Source: Georgfuchsia sp049276455 (GTDB lineage Bacteria > Pseudomonadota > Gammaproteobacteria > Burkholderiales > Rhodocyclaceae). From it: a stretch of DNA of 64,000 nucleotides. The stretch is from the NCBI GenBank assembly GCA_049276455.1, contig JBASWL010000076.1, positions 1 to 64,000 of the forward strand, in the 5' to 3' direction. The position numbers were made by a program, and so were the translations under genes. This document shows, piece after piece, positions 38,116 to 45,959 of the stretch (its first letter is position 1; the number at the start of each line of letters is the position of its first letter). The notes beneath the pieces are model-generated. The model saw nothing but the letters and a program-made list of their open reading frames with translations, searched no databases and was not told the origin of the DNA.

Positions 38116-38993
38116 ATTGTTTCTTTTCTTCCTCTCATGCTTCGGTCGGTCTGGTGTGGATAGTGGTATCGCGCATCATCCATGCCGTGGCACCTGATCT
38201 CCGGTGCGGAACACTGTGATTGCGGAAGCAGGCGGTCGTATTCGTGTTTGACCACGGCATAACACTCGCAGACCCGCGCTTCCAGTCTTGGACGGTCGAG
38301 AACCACTATGTGGCCGCGACTATAATGAATCAGCCCCGCCCGTTGCAGCGCTCCCGCCGCCTCGGTGACGCCTTCACGCCGCACACCCAGTAAATTGGCG
38401 ATCAGTTCCTGCGTCATTGTCAGCTTTCTTGAGGGCAGGCAGTCCAGGCACGACAATATCCAGCGGCAAAGTCGCTGTTCCAGCGAATGGTGCCGGTTGC
38501 ATGCCGCGCTTTGCGCGGTTTGCACGATCAGCGCCATCGTATAGCCAAGCAGCAGATGCAGCAGCGGGCCACCATGCTCCAACTCGCCTTTCAGCAGATC
38601 CGCCCGCAACCGGTAAGCGTAGCCGGCGCTTAGTACCACCGATTGGCTCGGCAGGGTTTCGCCGCCCAGGAACGATGCAATGCCGGTTACGCCTTCGTTG
38701 CCTGTAACCGCGAACTCCGCCGTTTGCCCATTGTTCATCACGTAGAACCGGCAAACGATGCCTGTCGTGTGGAAATACAGATATCTTTCCCGCTCGCCCG
38801 CACTGTAGACGGAGGCACCCGGCGTCAAGGCAACCAGTTCCAGATTTTGCCGCAGACGCTCAAAATCTTCCGGCGGCAGCGCCGCGAGAAGACGATTTTG
38901 GCGAGGCGTATGTTGCGCGGAGATGGGCGGCATCAGCACCGGGGATTCGACGGTTGCCTTCGGATAGGGCCGAAGCAAATCTTGTTGCAGCAT
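38112..38993 (-). CDS. Crp/Fnr-family transcriptional regulator (paralog 1)
   Basis: 293 residues with a cNMP-binding-like beta roll (about 40-150) and a Crp-type winged helix (about 175-250). The HTH reads MTQELIANLLGVRREGVTEAAG. The ligand pocket lacks the arginine/serine phosphate-binding motif of cAMP-binding Crp, having GNEGVTGI instead, and there is no Fnr iron-sulfur cysteine cluster. The helix CNRHHSLEQRLCRWIL is shared with two of the other paralogs in this window. A GGGAGAG ribosome binding site precedes the start. The extra C-terminal 30 residues are unique to this copy. Confidence 0.85.
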   Translation of the reverse strand: MLQQDLLRPYPKATVESPVLMPPISAQHTPRQNRLLAALPPEDFERLRQNLELVALTPGASVYSAGERERYLYFHTTGIVCRFYVMNNGQTAEFAVTGNEGVTGIASFLGGETLPSQSVVLSAGYAYRLRADLLKGELEHGGPLLHLLLGYTMALIVQTAQSAACNRHHSLEQRLCRWILSCLDCLPSRKLTMTQELIANLLGVRREGVTEAAGALQRAGLIHYSRGHIVVLDRPRLEARVCECYAVVKHEYDRLLPQSQCSAPEIRCHGMDDARYHYPHQTDRSMRGRKETI

Positions 38994-39087
38994 GGACGCT
39001 CTCCCAAAAAGCAGGTACTAGCATATTGGGTGCAAAATAAAATATTGCTTGCTCTTTATTGCATCCGGATTGATTTTCGTCACTCTT

Positions 39088-39105
39088 TTGTTCGATGGCG
39101 TACAG
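39088..39105. promoter_or_regulatory. Crp/Fnr-like operator upstream of crp paralog 1
   Basis: TTGTTCGATGGCGTACAG, 94 nt upstream of the regulator start. It would suit autoregulation. Its polarity is opposite to most other copies. Confidence 0.45.
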
Positions 39106-39194
39106 ATGCTACAAGAGAATCCGATCGCAATCGCAGCGATCCCCCGCCTTTGTTTCAGGGCTTAGAGGGGGTGATCGTCAGCATCTTGAAGGCA

Positions 39195-40160
39195 TCAGCG
39201 GCCGCGGCCCTTGCCGCGATCATCAGCATTCTCGCGATCTTTCTCCTTGTCTGAACGCCGCTCCCGTTTTGATTCTTGCGCAACATCCTTCCCCTGCTTT
39301 CCTTCTTCCTGACTGCGTGATTGGGATGCTGGCTGCTGACTCTGTACATCTCTATGTTTAGGCTGCTGTTGCGGTGTTGCCCTATGAACTGACTGTTTGA
39401 CTGGCCGACTTGCTCTGTCCGATGCTTGTGTGTGGCGAGTAGTTGGCGCGCTCTGCTTGGTTCCGTGAGGCGGGTCAGAACGCTGGCTGCTACGCGGCGC
39501 AGAATTTCTCTCCTGATTTACGCCCTTCTCTACACGCCTGTTGGGCGCTGGCGCACGTTGCACTCGCTCTGCTTCGTAATGCTGGCGCACCACCGGGTCG
39601 CGTGGCTGATATCGGTAATTCTTGTTTTGCAACTCGTGCTGCTGCTCCACTTGGTGAGGATACCGGTCGCCGGAATATTTGCGCTGATAGTCGGGCAACG
39701 GAGGGCGCTCGGGAACCGAATGGCGATCCCAACGATCCCATCCGCCACGACGTTGTGACCAGTCATTGCCCCAGTGCTCGCCCCAGCGCGGCGGCGCATC
39801 CGACCTCCAGTCACGGAAGTACACCGGCGGTTGCCGGTAATAGCGCACAGGAATGCGTAGAACATAAAGTGGCACGTTATAGCGGTCTACCAGACCCCAG
39901 GGCCCGTTGTACCAGGAACTCGCGTACCAGTTATCCTGCTGATAGACCCAGTACATGCCATCGTAGAAGAAATAGTTCGAATCAAGCCCAGGTGCGTAAT
40001 AGACCGGGTAGCCCGGTACTGGCACAAGATCCGGATACAGTGGCAGGTTGATGCCGATGCTCACGTTGGGAGACCAGAAACCGATACTGACTTGCTGAGC
40101 CGCCGCCGGGGTTGCCATCGAGAACAACAGCATCCATGTTACAAGAGCTTCATTTAGCAT
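39195..40160 (-). CDS. Secreted Tyr/Trp-rich, Arg/Gln-rich protein of unknown function
   Basis: 321 residues from MLNEALVTWMLLFSM, preceded by a GGAGAAA ribosome binding site; a longer reading adds 18 unsupported codons. The signal peptide ends near PAAAQQ. The next 100 residues are rich in Tyr, Trp and Pro (DSNYFFYDGMYWVYQQDNWY, RYYRQPPVYFRDWR), like YXWGXW-type envelope proteins. The C-terminal 180 residues are charged, low-complexity and probably disordered, ending DKEKDRENADDRGKGRGR. It is last of four small envelope genes read in the same direction. Confidence 0.7.
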   Translation of the reverse strand: MLNEALVTWMLLFSMATPAAAQQVSIGFWSPNVSIGINLPLYPDLVPVPGYPVYYAPGLDSNYFFYDGMYWVYQQDNWYASSWYNGPWGLVDRYNVPLYVLRIPVRYYRQPPVYFRDWRSDAPPRWGEHWGNDWSQRRGGWDRWDRHSVPERPPLPDYQRKYSGDRYPHQVEQQHELQNKNYRYQPRDPVVRQHYEAERVQRAPAPNRRVEKGVNQERNSAPRSSQRSDPPHGTKQSAPTTRHTQASDRASRPVKQSVHRATPQQQPKHRDVQSQQPASQSRSQEEGKQGKDVAQESKRERRSDKEKDRENADDRGKGRGR

Positions 40161-40237
40161 TTTTGTTTCTCCATTTTGATAACAGGGATCAATATCTCGG
40201 CCCCAGGCGACCACTGCTTTGCACGTTGCACCACGCG

Positions 40238-41050
40238 CTACTCGCGCGGCTCACCATGCTCGTTGACGGTAACGTTGGCCCCGGGAGGAGCAGTCATCTG
40301 GATACGATGCTCCTGACCGCGGAAGTGGTAGGTCACATCCCAGAATTCCGGTTCGGTCTGGCTGGGTATGCTTTCACAATGCTTGACGTCCTGGGTTGTC
40401 ACCTGCTGTCCGTTATCGCGACCAGCATTGGAGCCTATCGCCGCTCCCGCGACCGCGCCACCAACCGTGGCGATATCCTTGCCCCGTCCACCCCCAACCT
40501 GATGACCGAGAATGCCACCGATCAGGGCACCAGCAATCGCCCCGCCAACATTGGCTTTTCCACGTTCCTGAGTAACTTGCTCTCGCTCAACCCAACAGCG
40601 CTGTTCAGGTGGCCCGACCACCGCGTGAACCGAAACGACTTGCGCCTCGTACAGCCGCTCGTTGTGGCGCCGACGGTAGTTGTTGCTGTAGGCACCGGGT
40701 GCTGGTGCATAACGATTTTCATCGATGCGCGCGTTGTTGTTCAAGACCCGCGCCGATGAAATCTGGTTGTTCAAGCCCATCGCGGCCAAGGAAGGATAAC
40801 GGCCAGGGCGCAAAACGACACACTGGCCATTGAACCGACTGTCCTCGCAGACTTCCCAGCGATTACCGGTCACCACGACTGATGAGGCGCGGTCGTTGAA
40901 ACCGCTGCGTCCAAAGTTGCCGACCCGGTTTTGCGCGGTGAAAGACCGACCTTCGAACCCTTGGCGTTCGTAAAAGGTAACCTGTGCGATCGCTTGCGTG
41001 GCAATCGCCACTCCCGCCACCGCCATTGCGTTTCTTAGTAGGGCATTCAT
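40238..41050 (-). CDS. Beta/gamma-crystallin-like protein with glycine-zipper 2TM domain
   Basis: 270 residues from MNALLRNAMAVAG behind an AGGAGA ribosome binding site. After a signal peptide (to about residue 22) comes a beta/gamma-crystallin-like Greek-key domain (VTFYERQGFEGRSFTAQ to LRPGRYPSLAAMGLNNQISSARV). A linker follows, then a glycine-zipper 2TM segment (NVGGAIAGALIGGILGHQVG and AVAGAAIGSNAG) of the SlyB/Rick17kDa type, and a C-terminal beta domain. It is probably an outer-membrane or periplasmic stress protein. The crystallin domain may bind calcium; this is inference. Confidence 0.8.
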   Translation of the reverse strand: MNALLRNAMAVAGVAIATQAIAQVTFYERQGFEGRSFTAQNRVGNFGRSGFNDRASSVVVTGNRWEVCEDSRFNGQCVVLRPGRYPSLAAMGLNNQISSARVLNNNARIDENRYAPAPGAYSNNYRRRHNERLYEAQVVSVHAVVGPPEQRCWVEREQVTQERGKANVGGAIAGALIGGILGHQVGGGRGKDIATVGGAVAGAAIGSNAGRDNGQQVTTQDVKHCESIPSQTEPEFWDVTYHFRGQEHRIQMTAPPGANVTVNEHGEPRE

Positions 41051-41189
41051 TGATTTCTCCTGTAGAAATTGCCTATGCCAAAGCCAATGGCCGGGTACCA
41101 ACGAGCCCCGGATACTGATTTCGTTTGACGCCAATCCGCGAAGGCTCGAAGGTACCCAACCAGCCTGACCGCGGATTGACAACCACTTG

Positions 41190-41348
41190 TTATATGCGCC
41201 CCAGCAAAAGCAGAACGATCAGAATGATCACTACCAGACCCAGTCCGCCGCTGGGCGCGTAGCCCCAACTCCTGCTATGCGGCCAGGTGGGAATAGCGCC
41301 AACCAGCATCAGAATCAGCACAATCAACAATATTGTTCCCAAGCTCAT
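41190..41348 (-). CDS. DUF3309 family small membrane protein
   Basis: 52 residues, MSLGTILLIVLILMLVGAIP, then TWPHSRSWGYAPSGGLGLVV and a second helix ending LLLLGRI. The WPHSRSWGYxPSGGLG core is diagnostic of DUF3309. Function is unknown. An AAGGAGAAA ribosome binding site is present, 33 nt after the collagen-like gene. Confidence 0.85.
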   Translation of the reverse strand: MSLGTILLIVLILMLVGAIPTWPHSRSWGYAPSGGLGLVVIILIVLLLLGRI

Positions 41349-41381
41349 GACATTTCTCCTTGAAGAGGTAGATGGCTAGCC

Positions 41382-41723
41382 TTAGTCCTTGGGCGGTGTC
41401 ACGATGACGGTGGTATTGCCTCCGACCTCGCCTTTATCGCCCGTGGAACCTGTTGCGCCGGTATCACCGGTTGATCCGGTGGCGCCGGTATAACCGGTTG
41501 ATCCGGTGGCGCCGGTATAACCCGTAGCACCGGTATCTCCGGTAGATCCGGTGGCACCCGTGTAACCCGTAGCGCCGGTATCGCCAGTGCTTCCGGTTTC
41601 ACCAGTGGCACCAGTAGGGCCGGCAGGGCCTGGAACGGTAACCACTGCCACCGGAGTCGGCCTGTCGCAAGCGCTCAATGCCAGTATTGCCAGAGCTGCT
41701 GAAAGCACGATTGAATATTTCAT
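41382..41723 (-). CDS. Collagen-like repeat lipoprotein
   Basis: 113 residues with a lipobox LSAC at residue 19, then a short linker and about 65 residues of Gly-X-Thr/Ala triplets (GPAGPTGATGETG, then STGDTGATGYTG units in tandem). The tail is charged and ends VIVTPPKD. Gly-X-Y repeats form triple helices in bacterial collagen-like proteins, where Thr can substitute for hydroxyproline. The DNA is a tandem array of 18- and 27-bp units, so repeat number may vary between strains. Confidence 0.85.
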   Translation of the reverse strand: MKYSIVLSAALAILALSACDRPTPVAVVTVPGPAGPTGATGETGSTGDTGATGYTGATGSTGDTGATGYTGATGSTGYTGATGSTGDTGATGSTGDKGEVGGNTTVIVTPPKD

Positions 41724-41830
41724 GAAAATTCCTCTCGAGTGTTGGATAAAACGTAGGCCTGATCGAAGTTGTCACAGGTGGATGTTGCCGTTGCGTACGG
41801 CACGAAATTACGCCCTATCCGGGTAATGTT

Positions 41831-41848
41831 CTGTTCGGTATCGCACAA
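41831..41848 (-). promoter_or_regulatory. Crp/Fnr-like operator upstream of the collagen-like gene cluster
   Basis: CTGTTCGGTATCGCACAA, 107 nt upstream of the first of four same-strand envelope genes (41723 down to 39195). The right half is exact; the left half has one change. Confidence 0.5.
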
Positions 41849-42031
41849 AGGGAGGATGGCGCTGGGCATGAAGCGATGGATTGCTTCGTCCCGGATGGAT
41901 TCCTTTCATTCAATGCATTGCTCCACGCAATGACATGCCCTGTCGTCATCCCGCAGGGCTTCCCTTCGGCCATATCGCATGCGCTGCCAGACGATGCATT
42001 ATTTTTCTAACAAGCCGAAGGCCTCAACATT

Positions 42032-42073
42032 TACAAAAGAAAAGGCCCGAAACGCAGGGAGGCGTTTAGGGCC
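42032..42073 (-). terminator. Rho-independent terminator of the candidate sRNA
   Basis: Two-part stem (5 bp, one mismatch, 6 bp), 6-nt loop, and the run TTTTCTTTTG on the minus strand. It is a good intrinsic terminator with no gene directly upstream of it. Confidence 0.8.
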
Positions 42074-42120
42074 ATGAGCTACAGTCGTTCGTATCGGAGG
42101 GGGAGTACGAACAACTGGAT
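42032..42120 (-). ncRNA. Candidate small RNA with anti-Shine-Dalgarno loops
   Basis: No protein gene is plausible in this minus-strand stretch. Reading 5' to 3', a perfect 7-bp stem GTTCGTA/TACGAAC (42087-42112) closes a 12-nt loop CTCCCCCTCCGA. About a dozen bases later a second hairpin follows (42044-42073) with stem GGCCC-AAACGC / GCGTTT-GGGCC and loop CTCCCT, then TTTTCTTTTGT. A Crp/Fnr-like site at 42149-42166 points at it, and a TAATAC box lies near 42129-42124. The predicted start near 42116-42120 is inferred from class II activator spacing. The C-rich loops could pair with AGGAG ribosome binding sites. Confidence 0.5.
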
Positions 42121-42148
42121 GCAGTATTACCTGTTGATCAATTCCACT

Positions 42149-42166
42149 CTGTACGCTGGCGCACAT
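42149..42166 (-). promoter_or_regulatory. Crp/Fnr-like operator facing the candidate sRNA
   Basis: CTGTACGCTGGCGCACAT, the consensus form of the motif in this window. Its centre is about 40 bp upstream of the predicted sRNA start. Confidence 0.6.
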
Positions 42167-42495
42167 AAATCGCATTATTTTCGCGGACAACGTACATACG
42201 ACAGTGCATTCCCGCAGCCGACAGGATGCTTGCCTCGCTCACAATGGATGGGTCTCATGCGGTAGTTTGAATCTAACGCGCATAATCGCAAGCATCGCCA
42301 CCCGAGATGAAAATGCGCAAAGGCTAATTGAACGTCCCCCACCCCATTCCACGGCCGGCTTTGTACAGCCGGCCGGCTGCGGCGGCGCGAAGCAGTGCTT
42401 CGCGAATCCCTGCCTACGCCCCCTACCCGGAGCGGGGCTAGCCATCGGTTCGCTACGCTCGAAAGTCACACGGTGCTCCGCAGCCGCTTTTCGGG
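42167..42495. other. Intergenic stretch, no gene recognised
   Basis: About 330 bp between the sRNA operator and the 3' end of the DUF883 gene. It contains GC-rich inverted segments (GCCGGC and GCGAAGCAGTGCTTCGC near 42396-42412) but no coding frame with a ribosome binding site. The short plus-strand open frame starting at 42074 crosses the sRNA and the operator and is not believed. Confidence 0.4.
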
Positions 42496-42804
42496 TTAAC
42501 GCCTGCTAGTCAGAAATCCGATCAATGCGCCGGCCAATGCCGCAGCGCCAATAACGCCCCACGGGTTGCCGTGCACATAATTATCGGTGACCATGGCCGA
42601 TTCCCTCGCCCTGTCAAACATGGGTTGCGAGGCCTCGGCCAGCGCACTCTTGGCGCTGCGCAATTTGTCCTCGAATTTCGTCCTTGCACCGGCGAAGCTT
42701 TCGTCCGATATGGACGCCACAGCCTTCAGCAAATCCTCGCTGTCGGCGATTATTGTTTTCATATCAACTGCCATTTTGGCTTTAGCCAGATTTAATTTGT
42801 TCAC
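42496..42804 (-). CDS. DUF883/ElaB/YqjD-family ribosome- and membrane-associated protein
   Basis: 102 residues with a helical body (MKTIIADSEDLLKAVASI to ALAEASQPMFDRARESA) and a C-terminal membrane anchor, NPWGVIGAAALAGALIGFLTSRR, the signature of the ElaB/YqjD/YgaM group. These C-tail-anchored proteins bind ribosomes in stationary phase in E. coli. The GTG start with a weak GGTGA box is used; an ATG ten codons later is an alternative. Confidence 0.82.
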   Translation of the reverse strand: MNKLNLAKAKMAVDMKTIIADSEDLLKAVASISDESFAGARTKFEDKLRSAKSALAEASQPMFDRARESAMVTDNYVHGNPWGVIGAAALAGALIGFLTSRR

Positions 42805-42862
42805 GTTTTATCACCATGTTTTCATCAAGGATGGGAATCATCGGCCAGTCATTCGCCAAGGT

Positions 42863-42880
42863 CTGTACGCTGGCAAACAT
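42863..42880 (-). promoter_or_regulatory. Crp/Fnr-like operator in the DUF883 / crp paralog 3 intergenic region
   Basis: CTGTACGCTGGCAAACAT, 58 nt upstream of the DUF883 start and about 160 nt upstream of the divergent crp-like gene. One half-site is exact; the other has one or two changes. Confidence 0.55.
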
Positions 42881-43042
42881 AGGTGCAATCCCCATCCCTG
42901 GCATATTTGACGGAACTGCTTTTTACGGCCAGGGCCAGGCGTGCCCTTGAGGTTCCCGGCCGGACTATGTGCGTAACCGAACAGACAACGACGAGCGAAG
43001 AATTGATGATTGAAGCAATTCCACCATGGAGATGCCGCGATC

Positions 43043-43783
43043 ATGCTCCTCGCCCCAATCGAAAACAGCCTGCTCGCCGCCATCCCTCACTTGGATTATG
43101 CGCGCTTGCTCACCGGCCTCGAACCAGTAACGTTGACCTTCGGTGAGGTGCTCTATGAACCAGGAGATGCGATCAGCCATGTCTACTTTCCCTGTGATTC
43201 CGTCGTATCCTTGTTGACGCTGGCGGATGGTCATCTGGCTGTAGAAGTTGGCATGGTCGGGCGTGAGGGTATGGTCGGCATTCCCTTGATATTGGGACAC
43301 AATGAGTCATCGGTTCGCACCCTTGTGCAAGGGGCCGGGACGGCCATGCGAATGACGGCGGCAGACTTCCGCAAGGAGTTTCAGTCAAGCCTGCCGTTAC
43401 AGCAGGAACTGTACAGCTATACGCATGCGTTGATGGCCCAGATTTCGCAAACCGCCGCGTGCAATCGTTTCCATGTGCTGGAGAAGCGTTTTGCGCGCTG
43501 GCTGCTGATGACTCAAGATCGCGTAAGAACAAATAGATTCAAAATGACACAAGATTTTCTGGGGCATATGCTTGGGGTGCGACGGGTCGGCGTCACCAAT
43601 GCAGCCCAGGCGCTGCAAAAAAGCAAACTGATCAGTTACAGTCGTGGTGTCATCACCGTGCTGGATCGCAAAGGCCTCGAAGCGGTGTCCTGCGAATGTT
43701 ACGAAGTCGTCAAGGATATGCACGATGCCGCCGCGCCGGGCGCGCTGAAAAAACGCAGGATGAGTGTTACGACTGCTTCCTGA
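43043..43783 (+). CDS. Crp/Fnr-family transcriptional regulator (paralog 3, divergent HTH)
   Basis: 246 residues from MLLAPIENSLLAAIP, preceded by GGAGATG. The beta-roll (about 20-130) contains GEVLYEPGDAISHVYFP and GREGMVGIPL. The winged helix reads MTQDFLGHMLGVRRVGVTNAAQAL. The recognition helix has RRVGVTN where the other three copies have RREGVTE, so its DNA specificity may differ. No cAMP phosphate-binding motif or iron-sulfur cysteines are present. It is monocistronic, followed by a dispersed repeat. Confidence 0.85.
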   Translation: MLLAPIENSLLAAIPHLDYARLLTGLEPVTLTFGEVLYEPGDAISHVYFPCDSVVSLLTLADGHLAVEVGMVGREGMVGIPLILGHNESSVRTLVQGAGTAMRMTAADFRKEFQSSLPLQQELYSYTHALMAQISQTAACNRFHVLEKRFARWLLMTQDRVRTNRFKMTQDFLGHMLGVRRVGVTNAAQALQKSKLISYSRGVITVLDRKGLEAVSCECYEVVKDMHDAAAPGALKKRRMSVTTAS

Positions 43784-43821
43784 CTTCTGTGTTGGTCGAA
43801 ATATGATTAAACCCAGGGAAA

Positions 43822-43971
43822 AGCTGATTAAGCCTCCGCCGTCATTGCGAGCGAAGCGAAGCAATCCATTATTGCAAGTAGCATTAACTGCTTATGGATC
43901 GCCCCGGGCTTTTGGCCTGCCGCGCTCTGCTCGCAGCAAGCCTCACCTCGATGACGGACCTAATCAGGTTT
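43822..43971. repeat. Dispersed inverted-repeat element, copy 2
   Basis: Starts AGCTGATTAAGCC and ends ATGACGGACCTAATCAGGTT; the ends are inverted copies of each other. Internal blocks GTCATTGCGAGCGAAGCG and TTGGCCTGCCGCGC are shared with copy 1. Confidence 0.8.
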
Positions 43972-44021
43972 AACATTTCGACATCGAAGCCTGACGGATA
44001 CGAGTAGCATTGTCCTGACTC

Positions 44022-44966
44022 ATGGAATTCAAAGACTATTACGCGGTCCTCGGCGTTGAACGCAGCGCGACGGAGGACGACATCAAGCGCGCCTACCGCA
44101 AGCTGGCGCGAAAATTCCATCCCGATGTCAGCAAGGAATCCGATGCCGAGGCGCGCTTCAAGGAAGTCGGTGAAGCCTACAAGGTGTTGAAAGACCCGGA
44201 GACACGCGCCGCCTACGACCGCATGGGCAGCCAGTGGAAACCCGGCCAGGAGTTCCAGCCGCCGCCCGATTGGGACGCCGGTTTCGAGTTCAGCGGCCGC
44301 GACGCCGGTACCGGCAACGGCGCGGAGTTCAGCGAATTCTTCGAATCGCTGTTCGGTCAACGCGCCGGCCACGCACAGGCGCACCGTCACGGCATGCATG
44401 CGCCGGGCCAGGATCACCACGCCAAGGTGCTGATCGATTTACAGGATGCCTATCGAGGCGCCCAGCGCGGCATCACCCTGCAAATGCCGGGGCTCGATGC
44501 CGAGGGGCGCCTGACGATGCAGCAGCGCACGCTTAATGTGACGATTCCCAAAGGCGTTCGCGAAGGACAGCATCTGCGCCTCGTGGGACAGGGCGCGCCG
44601 GGCCTGGGCCAGGGGCCGGCGGGCGATTTGTATCTGGAACTGGCATTCCGTCCCCACCCGCACTTCCGCGTCGACGGGCGCGATGTCTATTTCGACTTGC
44701 CGCTGGCGCCATGGGAAGCCGCGCTCGGTGCTTCGGTCACGGCGCCAACCCCCGCTGGCCCGGTTGGACTTTCGATTCCGCCGGGATCCAGCGCGGGGCG
44801 CAAATTGCGCCTCAAGGGCAGGGGTATTCCGGGCAACCCGCCCGGCGATCTGTTCGCGGTGCTTGCCATCGCCATTCCCCCCGCCAGCACCGAAGCTGAA
44901 AAGGACGCCTATCGCGCCATGCAGGTTGCCTTCAATTTTGACCCGCGAGCTCACCTCGAAAGATGA
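44022..44966 (+). CDS. cbpA: DnaJ-family co-chaperone CbpA
   Basis: Co-chaperone of DnaK and curved-DNA-binding protein. The 314 residues have a J domain (about 4-70) with the HPD motif in KFHPDVSK. A Gly-rich linker follows, then two DnaJ C-terminal beta domains (VTIPKGVREGQHLRLVGQG and GRKLRLKGRGIPG). There is no zinc-finger domain, which separates it from DnaJ. cbpM follows 6 nt downstream, as in E. coli. Confidence 0.95.
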   Translation: MEFKDYYAVLGVERSATEDDIKRAYRKLARKFHPDVSKESDAEARFKEVGEAYKVLKDPETRAAYDRMGSQWKPGQEFQPPPDWDAGFEFSGRDAGTGNGAEFSEFFESLFGQRAGHAQAHRHGMHAPGQDHHAKVLIDLQDAYRGAQRGITLQMPGLDAEGRLTMQQRTLNVTIPKGVREGQHLRLVGQGAPGLGQGPAGDLYLELAFRPHPHFRVDGRDVYFDLPLAPWEAALGASVTAPTPAGPVGLSIPPGSSAGRKLRLKGRGIPGNPPGDLFAVLAIAIPPASTEAEKDAYRAMQVAFNFDPRAHLER

Positions 44967-44972
44967 TCCGCC

Positions 44973-45290
44973 ATGCCTGACACCAACACCAATTATCTGC
45001 ACTGCCAAGTGGTCGAGGAAGAACTCGACCTGACCCTCGCCGAGCTGTGCCAGGCCTGCGGCGCGGCCGAGGAACATGTAACGACCTGGGTGCTTGAAGG
45101 CGTGCTGGAGCCTGCCGGCAGACAGCCGCGGGAGTGGCGATTTGGCGGCCCGGCGCTGCGCCGTGCGCACATCGCGTTGCGACTGACCCAGGATCTTGAA
45201 ATCAATGCCGCGGGTGTCGCGCTGGCGCTCGACTTGCTGGATGAGATCAACGACCTGAGGACGCGGCTTCGGCGTTACGGGAAGGGCTGA
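44973..45290 (+). CDS. cbpM: CbpA modulator CbpM
   Basis: A 105-residue MerR_2-type helical protein (LTLAELCQACGAAEEHVTTWV, then ALRRAHIALRLTQDLEINAAGVALALDLLDEI) that binds the J domain of CbpA and inhibits it. The family is recognised by this pattern and by position after cbpA. The TGA stop lies in the first bases of a dispersed repeat, so the last residues may derive from the insertion. Confidence 0.88.
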   Translation: MPDTNTNYLHCQVVEEELDLTLAELCQACGAAEEHVTTWVLEGVLEPAGRQPREWRFGGPALRRAHIALRLTQDLEINAAGVALALDLLDEINDLRTRLRRYGKG

Positions 45291-45403
45291 CCAGCCCCCG
45301 CCGTCACTGCGAGGAGCGGAGCGACGAAGCAGTCCATGGGTTTCGGAGGCTGGATCGGCACGGGACTTCGTCCTCGTGGGATGACGGACTTAATCAGTGT
45401 TAC
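45287..45403. repeat. Dispersed inverted-repeat element, copy 3, between converging genes
   Basis: Runs from GCTGACCAGCC and CCGTCACTGCGAGGAGCG to GATGACGGACTTAATCAGTG. The cbpM TGA stop lies in its left terminus and the TAA stop of the PAS gene in its right terminus. Confidence 0.75.
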
Positions 45404-45957
45404 CCAAGCTTGCCGGTTTCCGTGATTGCGACGCGCACTTTTGACTCCGACTCCCTGGTCTTGACGTGAACGCAGATCATTCGTACCCGAATAGGATTGT
45501 GGTCGTCCGCTGTGAGAAGGGTTAGCTCAATGCTTTTCCGCGTCCCGGCAACTTCCATCATCAAGGCGGAAAAAAACTGGTACCAGCGGGCGATGTCTTC
45601 CTGCGCAATGAATGGATCGAATCGTAGCCGCAACAACTTGGCCCATTCCACCCCCAGCATGGTCGCGGCGGTGTGGTTGTTCTCATCCACATAACCTGCC
45701 GCAGTCAGCGTCAGGTAGCCGACCGGGGCAAATTCGTACAGATCCGAGAACCGGGTAAGCGATGCCTCCAGGTCGGCTTGCGCCTGGCGCAATTGCTCGT
45801 TCTGGATCTCGAGCTCGATTTGATGCACTTGCAGTTCGTGCAGCAGACGCTTGGTATCTGCTTCGCTGCGCTGGCGCAGAGGCAGATTCCCCGCCAGTTT
45901 CTTCTCGGCATAGCGGCGTAGTTCACTCGCCTCCTCTTCCTTCCGGTCCTTGTCCAT
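45400..45957 (-). CDS. PAS-domain protein
   Basis: 185 residues. An N-terminal coiled coil (LLHELQVHQIELEIQNEQLRQ) leads into a PAS domain (about 70-180; YEFAPVGYLTLTAAGYVDENN). This arrangement is common in sensor kinases and diguanylate cyclases, but no output domain follows. It starts 3 nt after the CheB-CheR-PAS stop codon and probably works with it. It may be the remnant of a longer sensor cut short by the repeat that supplies its stop. Confidence 0.8.
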   Translation of the reverse strand: MDKDRKEEEASELRRYAEKKLAGNLPLRQRSEADTKRLLHELQVHQIELEIQNEQLRQAQADLEASLTRFSDLYEFAPVGYLTLTAAGYVDENNHTAATMLGVEWAKLLRLRFDPFIAQEDIARWYQFFSALMMEVAGTRKSIELTLLTADDHNPIRVRMICVHVKTRESESKVRVAITETGKLG

Positions 45958-45959
45958 AT

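Noticed and set aside
41420..41620. Short regular repeats resembling a CRISPR array
   Set aside because: The units are in-frame Gly-X-Y codons of the collagen-like lipoprotein with no unique spacers.
42074..42265. Small plus-strand open frame
   Set aside because: It starts inside the sRNA terminator and crosses the sRNA hairpin and a consensus operator; no ribosome binding site.
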